Translations under genes and position numbers: made by a program
Assembly: GCA_025174535.1 (NCBI GenBank)
Contig: JALBUN010000011.1
Coordinates: 434,001 to 498,000 of the forward strand
Reading direction: 5' to 3'
Source: Cantharellus purpuraceus
Taxonomy: Eukaryota; Basidiomycota; Agaricomycetes; Cantharellales; Hydnaceae
DNA: 64,000 nucleotides
Notes under the pieces: generated by a model
What the model was told of the DNA's origin: nothing
Seen by the model: the letters and a program-made list of their open reading frames with translations, nothing else
Database searches by the model: none
In this document: in pieces, positions 44,825-55,978 of the stretch
How positions within the stretch are numbered: the stretch's first letter is position 1
Layout of the letters: every line of letters begins with the position of its first letter

Positions 44825-46021
44825 CAACTCTATTCCCCTCTCCAACATCTCTTCTAATAATACATCACACTGGTCTCTGGACACAGAGGACTATCAAAAA
44901 TACACCAAGCTCCACGGGCATGTTAAGCCACCTCCACGTGTCAAAATACTTCCAAAACTCTTTCAACGTCCAAGATCCCCCACCATGTCTCTCTTATGCC
45001 ATTGGCAATCCCATATTCTTTCACAATTCCATTGAACCATATACATTCCTCAGTATTTTGCCTCTATATCATAACATGGATAGAAGAGTCAAACGTGAGG
45101 TAGAGTTTCAGTTGCCATCGCCGACCTATCCTCCCACTTCAATCCAACTCAGGTTACATTGTGTCAGGAAAAGGGACCGAATATCCTTGGAACAGGATAC
45201 CATATGGAGACAGATCACTAAGACAATAAGGAGTATTTGTTGTGGATGCTGACTGAAGTCCTCATGTGACTCAGGGTCAATTTACCTTCAGAGCTGTAGG
45301 GAAGATGGTATTGGTGGACGTTTCTATTGTTCTTTTATATGACTCACCCCTGTTTCATCTTTTAATTCATTCATACACAACTTACTCATCCTTGTTCTAT
45401 TTTTGGTTCTTTTATTACTCATCACCCCCTATTCTTACAAAGATTACCCCTATCTGTCGCTTCATTTCTCCATGATTTCTCCATTAGTAGTTCAACTTCA
45501 CATGCTTCATCAGCTGGCTTGATCAGCATTTCTTGCATCATATCGCATCATTTGCTCCTCATATTGTGTCATTGTGCCCTGGGGATTTGTATATAAAAGG
45601 GTGCTAGTTTTCGCCTTTGGAATCAATCAACAAGTTTTCAGCCAATGCTCTAAAGTCAAAGTCCACGCTCTAAGTCTACGCTCTACGCTCTACATCACAA
45701 TCCATCAGCTCTACACTGAGGTAAAGCACCTTGGTTCAATGATCAGATTTCCCTCTGCCACCCAGAGGTTGCTTCTCCTGAAACCAGCTTTCATGTGCCT
45801 CCAAACTGGGCTCCACATTGTCATCCAGTCACAGAGCATGATCAACCATCTGGACTGACCTTTTTCTCCCATCCTCATCCAACCACAGAGCACTATTACA
45901 CTTTCCTGTTACTCAGTGCTGCTCCTACCCCTCAACCCAATTGTTCTTTGGCATGCCAAACAACTGCATTACACACCATTGCGTGCAGGCTTATAGGATC
46001 TATTCCATAAGTGAACCGACA
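44825..46021 (+). mobile_element. LTR-B, 3' part
   Basis: It continues the ORF from CAACTCTATTCC (44825) and ends GAACCGACA at 46021. A TATA box is near 45590. The ORF has one extra C near 44985 and so is frameshifted. Flanks GCAG and GTGG both derive from GCGG, the intact sequence in copy 2. Confidence 0.85.
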
Positions 46022-46158
46022 GTGGGCACCTTGACGGTTCGTGTGCATTTGGAATTGGTGGTGGATTGTGGCATTGGTAGGAGTGAGTATGGCAGTTCAA
46101 ATATACTGTTATGCACTAGGTCCAATTGGGGGTCAGAGGTTGGGTTGGAGATTGGATA

Positions 46159-47124
46159 GAATCTCCTTGATCAAGCATAGTGAAAAGAATGCAATAGCCC
46201 TACTGGGTGTAGGTAGAGCAGTGCAAAAATGTGTAAGAATATCTACTTCCTGAGTCCCACAGGTGCACTGAACCTCTTTCTATTGCAATTCTAGTGAATA
46301 GACAAGGTATGGTATGCACAGTAGTGATGGCAGGAAGAAAAGTAGTCTGTCCATAAGCAACCATAACCAGTTACCTAAGCATGTGTGGTCACCCAGTGAC
46401 TGCAGTCCCAGTAACAATACCATAAAAATTATATTACTTACAAGGAGATAGAGGAGCAAGGAAAAGTTTGGCAGAAATTGAATGAGGCTCACAGTGACCA
46501 GATGAAATGGCATGAATTGATGCTTGAATTACAGGCATGTACTCTCAAGCTACAAGAGCAGATGGTAGTGCAGTCAAATGCAAAATCAAATGGTGCTCCT
46601 TGAGATTCTGTGGGATGGTCTTCTGCCTTCATGCTAGTTTTGTGTGCTCTAATTACCTACCTATATAACCTCATCCCATCCCACTATAACCTTCTTCCAT
46701 TGCTGTAAAGCATGTTGAGGATAAGAGCTGATGGGGTGATACAATCTCATTGGTTTAGCTTACATCCTGCTTAGTAATGGAGCAACATGGTTTTCCCCCT
46801 ACTCCATCCCCCCAAAACTTCAACAAAACACTGAGCATTAGAGTCATGTACAATGTGTCTTGGGCACTACTGGCTAGTTGGGCGCCAATATTGCAGTCGC
46901 ATTGATAATTATTGGCTAACATATACTCTCTAATGCCTTAATACAGTACATAGACTATCACTACATCAAAACGGAATGGTAAACTATTTGATAACATGTT
47001 ACTGTAAGTATGAATACTTACCTCTTCAAAATTGCCTAAAATAATAGTTGCCGACACGATGTGTTAAAATAGAGTTGACAGAATTTCCTGCGCACGTTGA
47101 CCAAAAATTTGCCAGCGCCTGGTA
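46159..47124. other. Unassigned; short coding-like segment
   Basis: The plus strand at about 46431-46602 encodes a charged coiled-coil-like end of a protein (KLNEAHSDQMKWHELMLELQ) followed by a stop. Tails of this kind are found in MADF/SANT-type transposon proteins, but nothing confirms it. The rest shows no gene. Confidence 0.3.
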
Positions 47125-48466
47125 TCATGCCAATAAGATGGCATCGCCTGTCTCATCCACTAGCACAAGTCGTGTCGCCTTCAATACGCGACGTTGAAGT
47201 GGCAACGCATCACCAGTAGTTTTTCTTCTATCTGTGTCATTTTCCCACCGGAAGCTGTCCAGCAGGCTCCGTAGCTTCATCGCGTATTGAGAGTCGTGGT
47301 ATATTTTGATGTACTCCCAAACCTTTTCTGTCGTTGTTTCATCGCGATTTTCCAGACCTACAACTCGTTCATCGTTCAGTTTCAGCTTCTTTTCTTTCTT
47401 TGTTCTGATGGCATCATCTTCGACAAGTTTGTTGCTCCGTCTTGCCTCCTGCTTCTCTTGGTGACCTGTTTGGATTGAAGGTGCAGAAAATAAACACGCC
47501 AATGATATTGGCCCAAAGTTATTCGTGTTCCGCTGCCGCAACAGAAAATTCCAGAATTGCGTGACCGCAGTTGACGTCCATTGTATGGTTCTTGGGAACG
47601 ATTCATCCAGAGGTGGTTGTTCGTACGTAAGTGTATTGTCTATATGTGCAGCTGATGCACCCTCGATCGGGGGAATGCCACGTAAAGGCACGAGCCAAGC
47701 AGTACGCGCAAAAGGCATTGTTAGCAAGACCGACGGAGAAAGAGATCGTGCAATGCGAAATGCTGGGATATTCTCGATTCCCGGAGGGGGTGGCCGTGCG
47801 GGATCAGGTGACTCGTAATAATGAGGCTGAATAATAAAGCACCTATAAGAAACGATAGAGTGGCTAAGGGGATATTAAGACCTGACATACGAAAGGTATG
47901 AGCCTGGAAATGGGTAAGATGGCAGCATCTGAGGAGAAAGGTTCGTATTGGGAGCAGAAGCGTTTGCGAGGTCGCGTGTCAGTATTTACATCCACGTCGT
48001 TTGCGAAGCTACGTCTGCCATGCGGTGTTGGGTCTGATCGTGGAGATCGATTAGAGTTGGGATGCAGGATGATGTCCTTGAAATCCGTTACTTCAAATTC
48101 AAGGAGTACCCGATCAAAAAAAGCGACGTCGTCTTCTATTGGTGCATCCCAGTCATGCAGTCGCTTCTCTTCACCCGCTGTCCATATACTCCTGTCTATG
48201 AACGGTGGTTCTTTTCTCCATGCGAAGCATGAGCCTATGGCAGATCTATGGGATGCTGAACCCCAGACATATACAGTTAGTGAGGCGCTGACAATGCGCT
48301 TCCAGTGCTCACAGTGGATGGCCGTGGAAGGGATATGAATAAAACGCCATTGAGATGAAGTCGAAGTGGCAGCATCTACCAATCTTAGCGCAGTCCCAAG
48401 GAGATCAGCTGCTGATGGTGAGCTTGAATCTACATTGAAGTGGTGCACTGTGATGTCAAGAGGCAT
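47125..48466 (-). CDS. Hypothetical two-exon protein
   Basis: Exon 1 runs from ATG 48466 to about 47893. An intron with a GTATGT donor and TTCAG acceptor (about 47831) keeps frame into exon 2, which ends at stop 47125. The protein has about 430 residues. The N-terminal half is globular-looking (VHHFNVDSSSPSAADLLGTA; WRFIHIPSTAIHCEHW; FFDRVLLEFEVTDF). The middle has a basic stretch (RPRKRF), and exon 2 has IQWTSTAVTQFWNFLLRQRN and a Lys/Glu-rich helix (TKKEKKLKLNDERVVGLENR). I do not recognise a family. The open frames, intron and normal CpG content argue for a host gene rather than a transposon. Confidence 0.55.
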
Positions 48467-49579
48467 CTCACCGAAATACGTAATGGCGCGCTATGGGAAT
48501 AACTCATCAAATCGGCACGTGACCTCAATCACTGATTTCTCATTCCTGCACCATCCACGGACGACGGGAGCGTACGTTGTAGTACATTCTACTCAAATAT
48601 CAAAGGTCCTTTTAGAGCTCATTCCCGGACCCCCTTTACCTGAATAGCCCAGTTCTGTACAAATACAGTGCAACACCTAGTGCGTAACTTTGTCCTCTCC
48701 ATTCGCTGATTTTATCTACAGGCAATGAGTCAATTAACACCGTAGTCCTATGTGGATGTAAAGGCCCTCTGGTACCCAATTTACAGATACAATCTCCATG
48801 GAGCTGGTCTCAACAATAGTAGCAGTAGACGAAAGGAAATACAAGAGAGATTTTTTGCCACTCTGCGTATTCACGTTTGCATCATACTATGCAGTTCTGG
48901 GGGATCTATGTGAATTCATCTCATGAGCATATCCTGGACGTGCCTCTGGTTCTCTTCCGATCCCTATTTCTTTGCCACTTGGCTATTACCCCCCCATCAC
49001 TCTCTATACAATCATTAATCGACAGCACGCAAACTCAAAGATCTAAATTTCTCAGAAAAGGACAGAGTACAAGGTATAATTTCAGATTAACATGCTTCGG
49101 CCTTCCAGGTACCTATCGACCTCTGCTGGACGTCGGTAGATATGGTGTCAAGTTTCAACAATTCCCAGCTCTTGTGTGCCGCTAAATTATTCATTAATCC
49201 TATTTCACAGGCATATTTCCGACATTTGAGGACTCCTAACTACCCGATTGCAATTCTCAAGACGATCAACGCAAAAACAGTTTTGGCTCAAGAAGTCAGC
49301 TTCAGTGCGGTTAACACCTATTTGGAAGCCTCGCAACAGCAGAAATTACTTGGCATTTGGGAGTGTCTCGCGCGCATGCCTTCCATTCATATTCTACGGT
49401 GATGTAGAAGTGGCGGAGCTGAATTTGTATATGCAGCATGGAATCGCTCAGGCGCCAGTTCTCTAAGTCAAATACGCGCCGAGAAGAGGACCCTATGTGA
49501 TTGTGACAAAGCTAGGGAATAAAAGGTGGAGGACACTTGAGCAATTGTTCTTTGCTCTGCTCGTCTCCACCCATCTAGC
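48467..49579. other. Intergenic between divergent genes
   Basis: It separates the minus gene starting at 48466 from the transporter gene at 49580. Short plus-strand frames (48877-49466) have no motif. It presumably contains both promoters. Confidence 0.4.
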
Positions 49580-52005
49580 ATGCCAGGCTCGAAGCGTACG
49601 AGCGTTTCGTCGCCTCTTGAGAAAGCAGACCCGAACACCCAGGAGATAGTCTCTGATGTGGATGAGATCGCTAACCAGGAAATGTTGAAAAGGACAAAGT
49701 AAGACTCATCTATTGCTTCTGTCCACCGTAGTATCCCTAACTTCTACATAGACGAAAGGTCGACATACGCTTGTTACCTATTCTAGGTAGCATGTATGCC
49801 TTTAGGTAAACAATGACTTTTCTATCACTTCAGCCACTTTACCAGTCATGTCTCATCCCCTTGCCCGAAGTATTATTGATCGGAACAATCTCGCAAATGC
49901 GCGAGTCTCTGGGGCCGACAAAGAGATCGTAAGCTCATTGGGCTATCTTTGAGTAGTTTTTAATGAACATCTAGGGCCTTGGCATTGGGGATCACTACTC
50001 ATTAGCCACCCTTGTGTTCTTCATTCCATACATCATCCTCGGTATGTCTTTCCTCATGCCAGAGGTTTCCGTTCACTCCAATCACCATCTACCAGAAATT
50101 CCTGCTAATGCCGTGTTTCGTCGGGTCGGCGCTTCAATGTATTTGGGCACAATCGGACTGCAAGTCGATTACTCGCTGCGCTTCATCTGTTAAGCTGACA
50201 ATATCGCCAGACTATGGGGACTTATCATGATTGCCATGGGATTTGTCGAAACCTGGAATCAGATGGTAGCACTGAGGGCCTTACTTGGCATCCTAGAGGT
50301 ACTTGATTTTCCTGTTCAAGTATGACCCTTGACCATTCAGACTTGGGCATATACACAGGCAGGCTTCTTCCCTGCATGCGTCTGGCTCATCTCCTGCTGG
50401 TACACCCGAGCTGAAGTTCAAGTCCGGCTAGCCTCTTTCTATCTGTTGTTTGTCAATTCATAATCCACCCTCTTAGAATTCCCTGATGTCCCGCTCATTG
50501 CAGGTCTGTGGTCACGGGTTCTTGCTCCAATATCATAGCCTACGGCTTGAGCACAATAAGAGTGCATCACCTGAGTGGCTGGCGGTGGATACTGGTCTGT
50601 CATATCATTCCATGCAGAAGTGGATTAAAAAACGATGTATGACGATATGGCAGATCATCGAAGGCATCGTGACCTGTCTTTTAGGCATCCTTGGTCGCTT
50701 CGGTATGTCACAGAATTGCGGTCTGCTTGTCATTAATTATTTCGACTAGTCATCGTCGACTTTCCGGACAGAAACAAGTTCCTGACGAGCGAGGAGACTG
50801 CGTTGATTAGGAAGAGATTGGACAGAGATAGGGGTGATGTTGAATACGACCCATTGACCCTTCATAAAGCCCTTCATTACGCAAGTGATCTCAAGCTGTG
50901 GAGTGAGTAACTAGATCCTATGGCGCCTTCTGTTTGAATGATTCATGGCACTCATAAGGTTTCGGCATGGCATTCCTGTGTACCGCTACGTGAGTCTTAA
51001 AAGTGTCCGAGATAGTATCACTCTCACCCTTATTTGTCATCTTATTTTCCAGAGCACTAGCAGTTCGTCTAAATCAAGATGATGTTTTTCCGTATTGGAG
51101 CTAATGTGTTTCCTAGGCCTATGGATATTTCACACAAATCATTCTGATTGGCCTTGGGTTCTCTGTCAGAAATGCGCAAATACTTGTGAGTCTTTTATCA
51201 TTAAATACAGCCTGTCGATTTAACTCCTGGTAAGATTGCCCCGATAGGAATCAGTGCTTGCTTGTGTGCGTTGGCCTTGAGCAGGGTTGCCGACCGGTAC
51301 CGACTAAGGGGTCCTATTGTAAGCGTTGAATTCCGTTCCCTTCTCTTCAGCAGATGCTTAGAAATAAATTAAAGGTCGTATTCCAAGCTCTGATGACAAT
51401 AACTGGACTTTCCCTGACAGGATTTCACACTAACGGCTCAGTGAGCCCAACTCTTCCCCGCATCCGTATACTATCTGAGAAGCTACTGACTCAATCGAAA
51501 GGTTCGTCTCGCGGGTGCATTTATAGGCATTGCGGGAGCGCAAGGGAATGTTCCTGCCCTCCTTGCTTACGTGCGTACAAGATCTTCATGCCTACATACG
51601 CTAACTGTCTCACAGCAATCTAATAACATCAGGCTACAAAGTAAGCGTTCATTCGCCAGCGCATTTCAAGTCGCCTGTGGAGGAATTGGTGCAAGGTTTC
51701 TCCGAAGTCATCGTTTCCCAGTGATGCTGATATGTATTCAAAAGGTGGCATTATCGCATCAGTAGGTAAGTCGTTAACCCATGTTCTCATCTGCTTGTAT
51801 CCATACTATCCAACCCTTCTGAACAGCCTACCGTCAACAAGACTCTCCGGGATATAAACTGGGTATCGCTGTTACGATTGCTCTCCAGGGGTTGACCATT
51901 GTCCTGGTCGGACTGAACTCTATATTCTTCTTGTATCGTAACCGCCAGGTACGGAAGGGTGGGAAACCAATCGAAGGCCAGCCTGGATTTTTGTACACTT
52001 TGTAA
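49580..52005 (+). CDS. MFS transporter, Dal5/allantoate permease-like, copy A
   Basis: It is a predicted 12-helix plasma-membrane proton symporter of the anion:cation symporter family, which in fungi carries allantoate, vitamins and other organic anions. The gene has many short exons. Landmarks in order: RKVDIRLLPIL before helix 1, DRNNLANARVSG after it, DHYSLATLVFFIPYIIL, EIPANAVFRRVGAS, WGLIMIAMGFVETWNQM, LRALLGILEAGFFPACVWLISCWY and TRAEVQVRLA (the conserved helix 4-5 Arg loop), VVTGSCSNIIAYGLS, SGWRWIL, IIEGIVTCLLGILGRF, VDFPDRNKFLTSEE, ACLCALALSRVADRYRLRGPI, VRLAGAFIGIAGAQGNVPAL and the C-terminal EGQPGFLYTL. ATG 49580 precedes a charged cytoplasmic tail. One intron (50160-50210) must be GC-AG to keep frame, and two acceptors read AAG. 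No stop remains under this model, so it is probably functional. Confidence 0.8.
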
Positions 52006-52715
52006 AATTCATTCCTTCTACCGATTTGCTTTGCATAATGGAGGGTGGGGAGGTCGAACTGTACCATACTCCTCATAAACTTCCTAGGTTAAGATGTGGA
52101 ATCTTTACTTCTGGTTTTCTCTCTGCAAATAACAGCTGCATGTCACACTTGAGTTCCCTGAATGATGCTCAGCAGCTTTTTCCAAGGGTCCTGCACTGCT
52201 CGGCTGTCTCAAGCAACGGGGGTGGTTCAATTGTGATTGTAGCGATCGACAAATCGGGTCATCCACTTTGCCGCAGTTTACACCGTATACATTTCGTTTC
52301 TCCCCCTCTCTTGCAGCGGATATCTGGAGCTTATACGACCTCACAGAAAAATATCTCAGGGTTGATCTGAACCCTCGACTTGCAGCGGTTCCACAAAGCA
52401 AGGTGTGTGACTGAATTTTGGTAGTAACTACACCCTTCAAGTATGAAGTATGTCCATCCTAATACAGCCAATACCCTAAGCACAAGTTACCATAACATTA
52501 GCTTCATGGCAGCCATGCCTGCAGATCCACTTCGTTCATCTTACTGTATCCAGTCAGAATCAACGATTACCTTCGTGTTGTGAATATTATGCTATTATAA
52601 TGCCCTAAAAGCAGTTGAGAATTTGAACTGTCAGTAGGTATTGAGCAGTAACACTGCTTATGCTCCGTTGTCAATGCAAATCAACAGTAGCCATGAGAGT
52701 TTATATTGATGGACA
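52006..52715. other. Spacer between the two convergent transporter copies
   Basis: This 0.7-kb centre of the inverted duplication shows no gene or repeat. Confidence 0.5.
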
Positions 52716-55164
52716 TCACAATGTGTACAAAAAGCCAGGCTGGCCTTCGATTGGTTTCCCACCCTTCCGCACCTGGCTGTTGCGGTACGAGAAGTATATA
52801 GAGTTCAGTCCGACAAGGACAATGATCAATCCTTGGAAAGCGATCGTAACCGTAATGCCGAGCCTGTATCTAGGATAGTCTTGTTGACGATACGCTACTC
52901 AAAAAAGGGAGAGCCACCGATATGAGAACGGGATTGAGACAGCTAGAGACATATGTCAACGGCGGCTTACCTACTGATGCAATAATACCACCTTTAAAAT
53001 ATGATTCAGCCTCGTCAGGAACGATCGCCAAAGACAGATCTCGCACCAATTCCCCCAGATGCGATTTGAAATGCGCTGGCGAATGAACGCTTACTTTGTC
53101 GCCTGATATTATTAGATTGCTGTGGAACAGTCAGCGAATATAAGAGAAGAAGAAACCTAGACACACATAAGCAAGTAGGGCAGGAATGTTTCCTTGCGTT
53201 CCCGCAATGCCTATAAACGCACCCGCCAAACGAACCTGTTGAAATTGGATTAGTGACCTCTTAGTGCGCGAATGCGGGAAATATAGTCTCACCGAGTTGT
53301 TAGGGTGAAATGCTGTAAGGGAAAGTCCAGTTATTCCCGTGAGCGATTGAAAAATGATCTTCGAATTGAATTTGGTTTGATAAATCCCTGTGGATACAAC
53401 ATGGTATCTAACACGCACAATAGGACCCCTCATCCGATATCGGTCTGCTATCCTGCTCACACCCAACGCAAACAGGGCGGCACTGATACCAGTCGGAGCG
53501 ACCTGACCAAGAGCATCAACTCATAGGTTGTGAAAATGCGACTTCTCAAAAGGACTAACAAGCAGTTGTGCATTCTTGACAGAGAACCCGAGGCCGATCA
53601 GAATAATTGGTGTGAAATAACCATAAGCCTGAGGAACTCGTGAGCACTTTGAAAACCCTTGATATCAGTTATAGTCAAACGAACATATACGGCTCTAACA
53701 AATCAGGATGAGAGTCTACCTCGTAAAACAGTGGTGTAGAACTCACGTTGTGGCACCTAGGTATGCCGTACCAAAGCCTGAAGGGCGATGTGAGCGGGAG
53801 AAGGGGAGCAATGGATGCCCTACTCACTCCATAACTTGAGATCACATGCGTAGTGAAGGGCTTTTTTTAGCGTCAACGGTTCGTGCACGACATCGCTACT
53901 ATCTCGCTGGACACGCTCTTTGATCAATGCAGTCTCTTCGGGTGTCAGGAACTTGTTCTTATCCGGAAAGTCGACGATGACTAGTTGAAATGATTAGAAT
54001 CAGCAGACCGCAGATTCCGGAACATACTAAAGTAGCCAAGGATACTTAATAGGCATGTCACGAGGCCTTCGATGATCTATCATGACATACGGTCATGCAT
54101 AATGATATCACTCTAAACTCTGAGATGTCTCACCAATATCCATCGCCAGCCGCTCAGGTGATGCACCCTTATTGTGCTCAAGCCATAGGCTATGATACTT
54201 GAAAAAGAACCCACGACTACAGACCTACGTTAAAGGGAGGTGTGATGAACCCGAAGACGTGCGAAGATGTCAGGTTTGACAAACAATAGATAGAATGCGG
54301 CCAGCCGGACTTGAACTTCAGCTCGGGTGTACCAACAGGAAATGAGCCAGACGCATGCAGGAAAGAATCCAGCCTACTCATACAGAGTCTAAATGGTCAA
54401 GGACTAAAGCTGACCAAGACACGGACCTCTAGGATGCCAAGTAATCCTCGCAAAGCTGCCAACTGATTCCAAGTCTTGACAAACCCCATCGCGATCATAA
54501 CAGCTCCCCACAACCTAAGGACATAATCAGCACAATATCGAATCCAGTGAGAGGCCTGTTCACAGTCCAATTGTGCCCAAATATAATGAAGCCCCGACCC
54601 GACGAAAGATAATATTAGCGGGGAATTCTGGGAGATGGCCAATAGAGTGGATGAAAACCTTTTAACACCAGGGTTGAGGACAGACATACCAAGGATGATA
54701 TAAGGAATGAAGAAGACAAGAGTGGCTAACGAATAGTGATTCCCTACTCCAAGCCCCTGGATGTTCATTCATAAACCACTCAGACACGGCTTTGGACACC
54801 CTGGAAGGCTCACGATCTCTTTCTCGGCTCCAGAGACACGCACATTTGACAGATTGGTGCGATCGATTAGACTTTGGAGATGAGACCAGGCATTGGGTCC
54901 AATCAGCGTTGATCTAATGACAGGAGATGGCCATCATTCACCTGAATGCGTATATACTACCTAGGATAGGTAACAAGCGTATGTCAACCTTTCGCCTGCA
55001 CAAAAGTCAGCAAACAATGTTGTAACCACGGCCGCGACTTGCTTTGTCCTATTTACTAATTTCTGGTCCAAGATATCATACACATCAGAGTCCTTCTCCT
55101 GGCTGTTGCCGAGGTCTTCCTTCTCAACCGGTGGCGACAGACTGCTGTGTTTCCAGCCTAGCAT
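52716..55164 (-). CDS. MFS transporter, Dal5/allantoate permease-like, copy B
   Basis: It is an inverted paralogue of copy A with the same exon order: ATG 55164 (MLGWKHSSLSPPVEKEDL), NHYSLATLVFFIPYIIL, FRRVGAS, WGAVMIAMGFVKTWNQL, ALRGLLGILE, IIEGLVTCLLSILGYF, RIADRYRMRGPIV and a C-terminal GFLYTL with TGA at 52716. Its first intron (55042-54996) is GC-AG (GCAAGT donor), whereas copy A has GT there; conversely, copy A's GC-AG intron has GT in copy B. Reading frame is preserved in the parts examined. The two copies share the region from start to stop but are clearly diverged, so the duplication is not recent. Substrate is unknown. Confidence 0.75.
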
Positions 55165-55823
55165 ACTGGCTGCGTACGTGTTAGGACGAGAAGAACTAGA
55201 CCGTCGACGGCGCCACGCTCACGCAAGAACCCATCTTATATTACCGATCCGCTTCGTTCTATATTTTGCCTGTCTTCTCCAACTTGGATGGCGCCCATCC
55301 CATTAGATTCATGGGATTTCCCTTCCTTTCTTCGTTTCTTGGCACGTGGCTTCTGGCTCGCTTGGCTCCCGGAACTAACGTAGGTAACGGTGTTGAAATG
55401 TAGAATGCAGCCGTTAACCCGCGTACCACACGGTCGAAATGTGGGATGCGAACCGCTGATCCGCATGCCACATGCGTGCGTGTGGCACAGCCCTTATGTT
55501 TTTCTATTGTTCTATATTTTTCCACATCTGCTGGCATATATAAGGTACTAGCAGTAGACATCCTTCACCTCACTGATCAGGGGAAAAAGGGATATGTATA
55601 TAATCTGTCTAGAGTATATATATCGGTCATACCTGCATAGACAACCCCTCCCCTAAATATAGCACATCATACGCTCGGGCATGGCAAATATAACACCCTA
55701 TAACCCGCTCAATCGCCCTATAGCTTATATAGCCCCCATACTTGCGCAGCAGTACTGCAGAGTGCCTTGTAGTTGCTTGCTTCATAGCCCTATGCGCACT
55801 ATAGTCACCGGTGGGGGGTTAGG
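55165..55823. other. Intergenic, promoter side of transporter copy B and Copia flank
   Basis: Contains short frames on both strands and a GC-rich stretch with partly repeated CGCATGCCACA-type words (55430-55490). No gene is supported. Confidence 0.4.
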
Positions 55824-55978
55824 TGTTGGACCACAGCACTAAAAGTGTTGGAATACGCTCTAACAAGTACATATACGTCCACAGCGTCTATCAGACTAGC
55901 TAGGCGCTGAAGACGCGAGTATATTTCCCTCAGTTGTTTTATACCACAACTGAGACTGATATCTATCAGATCTTAACA
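55824..55978 (+). repeat. Copia 5' LTR
   Basis: TGTTGGACCACAGC at 55824 to GATCTTAACA at 55978, 155 bp, is followed directly by TTATGGGCCC (primer-binding position) and, 90 bp on, by the gag ATG. No 3' partner is in the window, so the limits are inferred. Confidence 0.55.

Larger units (their letters stand above)
41187..46158 (-). pseudogene. Ty3/gypsy chromovirus copy 4, rearranged by an internal inversion
   Basis: Read on the minus strand: LTR remnant 46158-46107, gag start 46106-46022, LTR-B (46021-44825 plus 42178-42385), gag and protease (now on the plus strand, 42386-44289; knuckle [21 protein letters not shown]), LTR-A, then the RT start 41301-41187, ending at the LTR of copy 3. Gag and protease read in one frame through an A9 run near 43470. 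The plus-strand orientation of gag/protease is explained by an inversion of 42178-44824. CpG depletion is strong, though some sites kept CGA where copies 2 and 3 have TGA (44140). RT core and later domains are absent. Confidence 0.8.

Noticed and set aside
48877..49466. Plus-strand frames upstream of the transporter gene
   Set aside because: Overlapping short frames without motif or usable introns.
50160..50230. Transporter copy A as a pseudogene because of TAA in the middle
   Set aside because: The stop lies within a 51-nt intron if a GC-AG intron is allowed; copy B has GT-AG at the same place and the frame is then continuous.
55430..55490. tRNA-derived SINE, because of a GGTTCGCATCC-like B box
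   Set aside because: No properly spaced A box, no poly-A or T tail and no second copy in the window.
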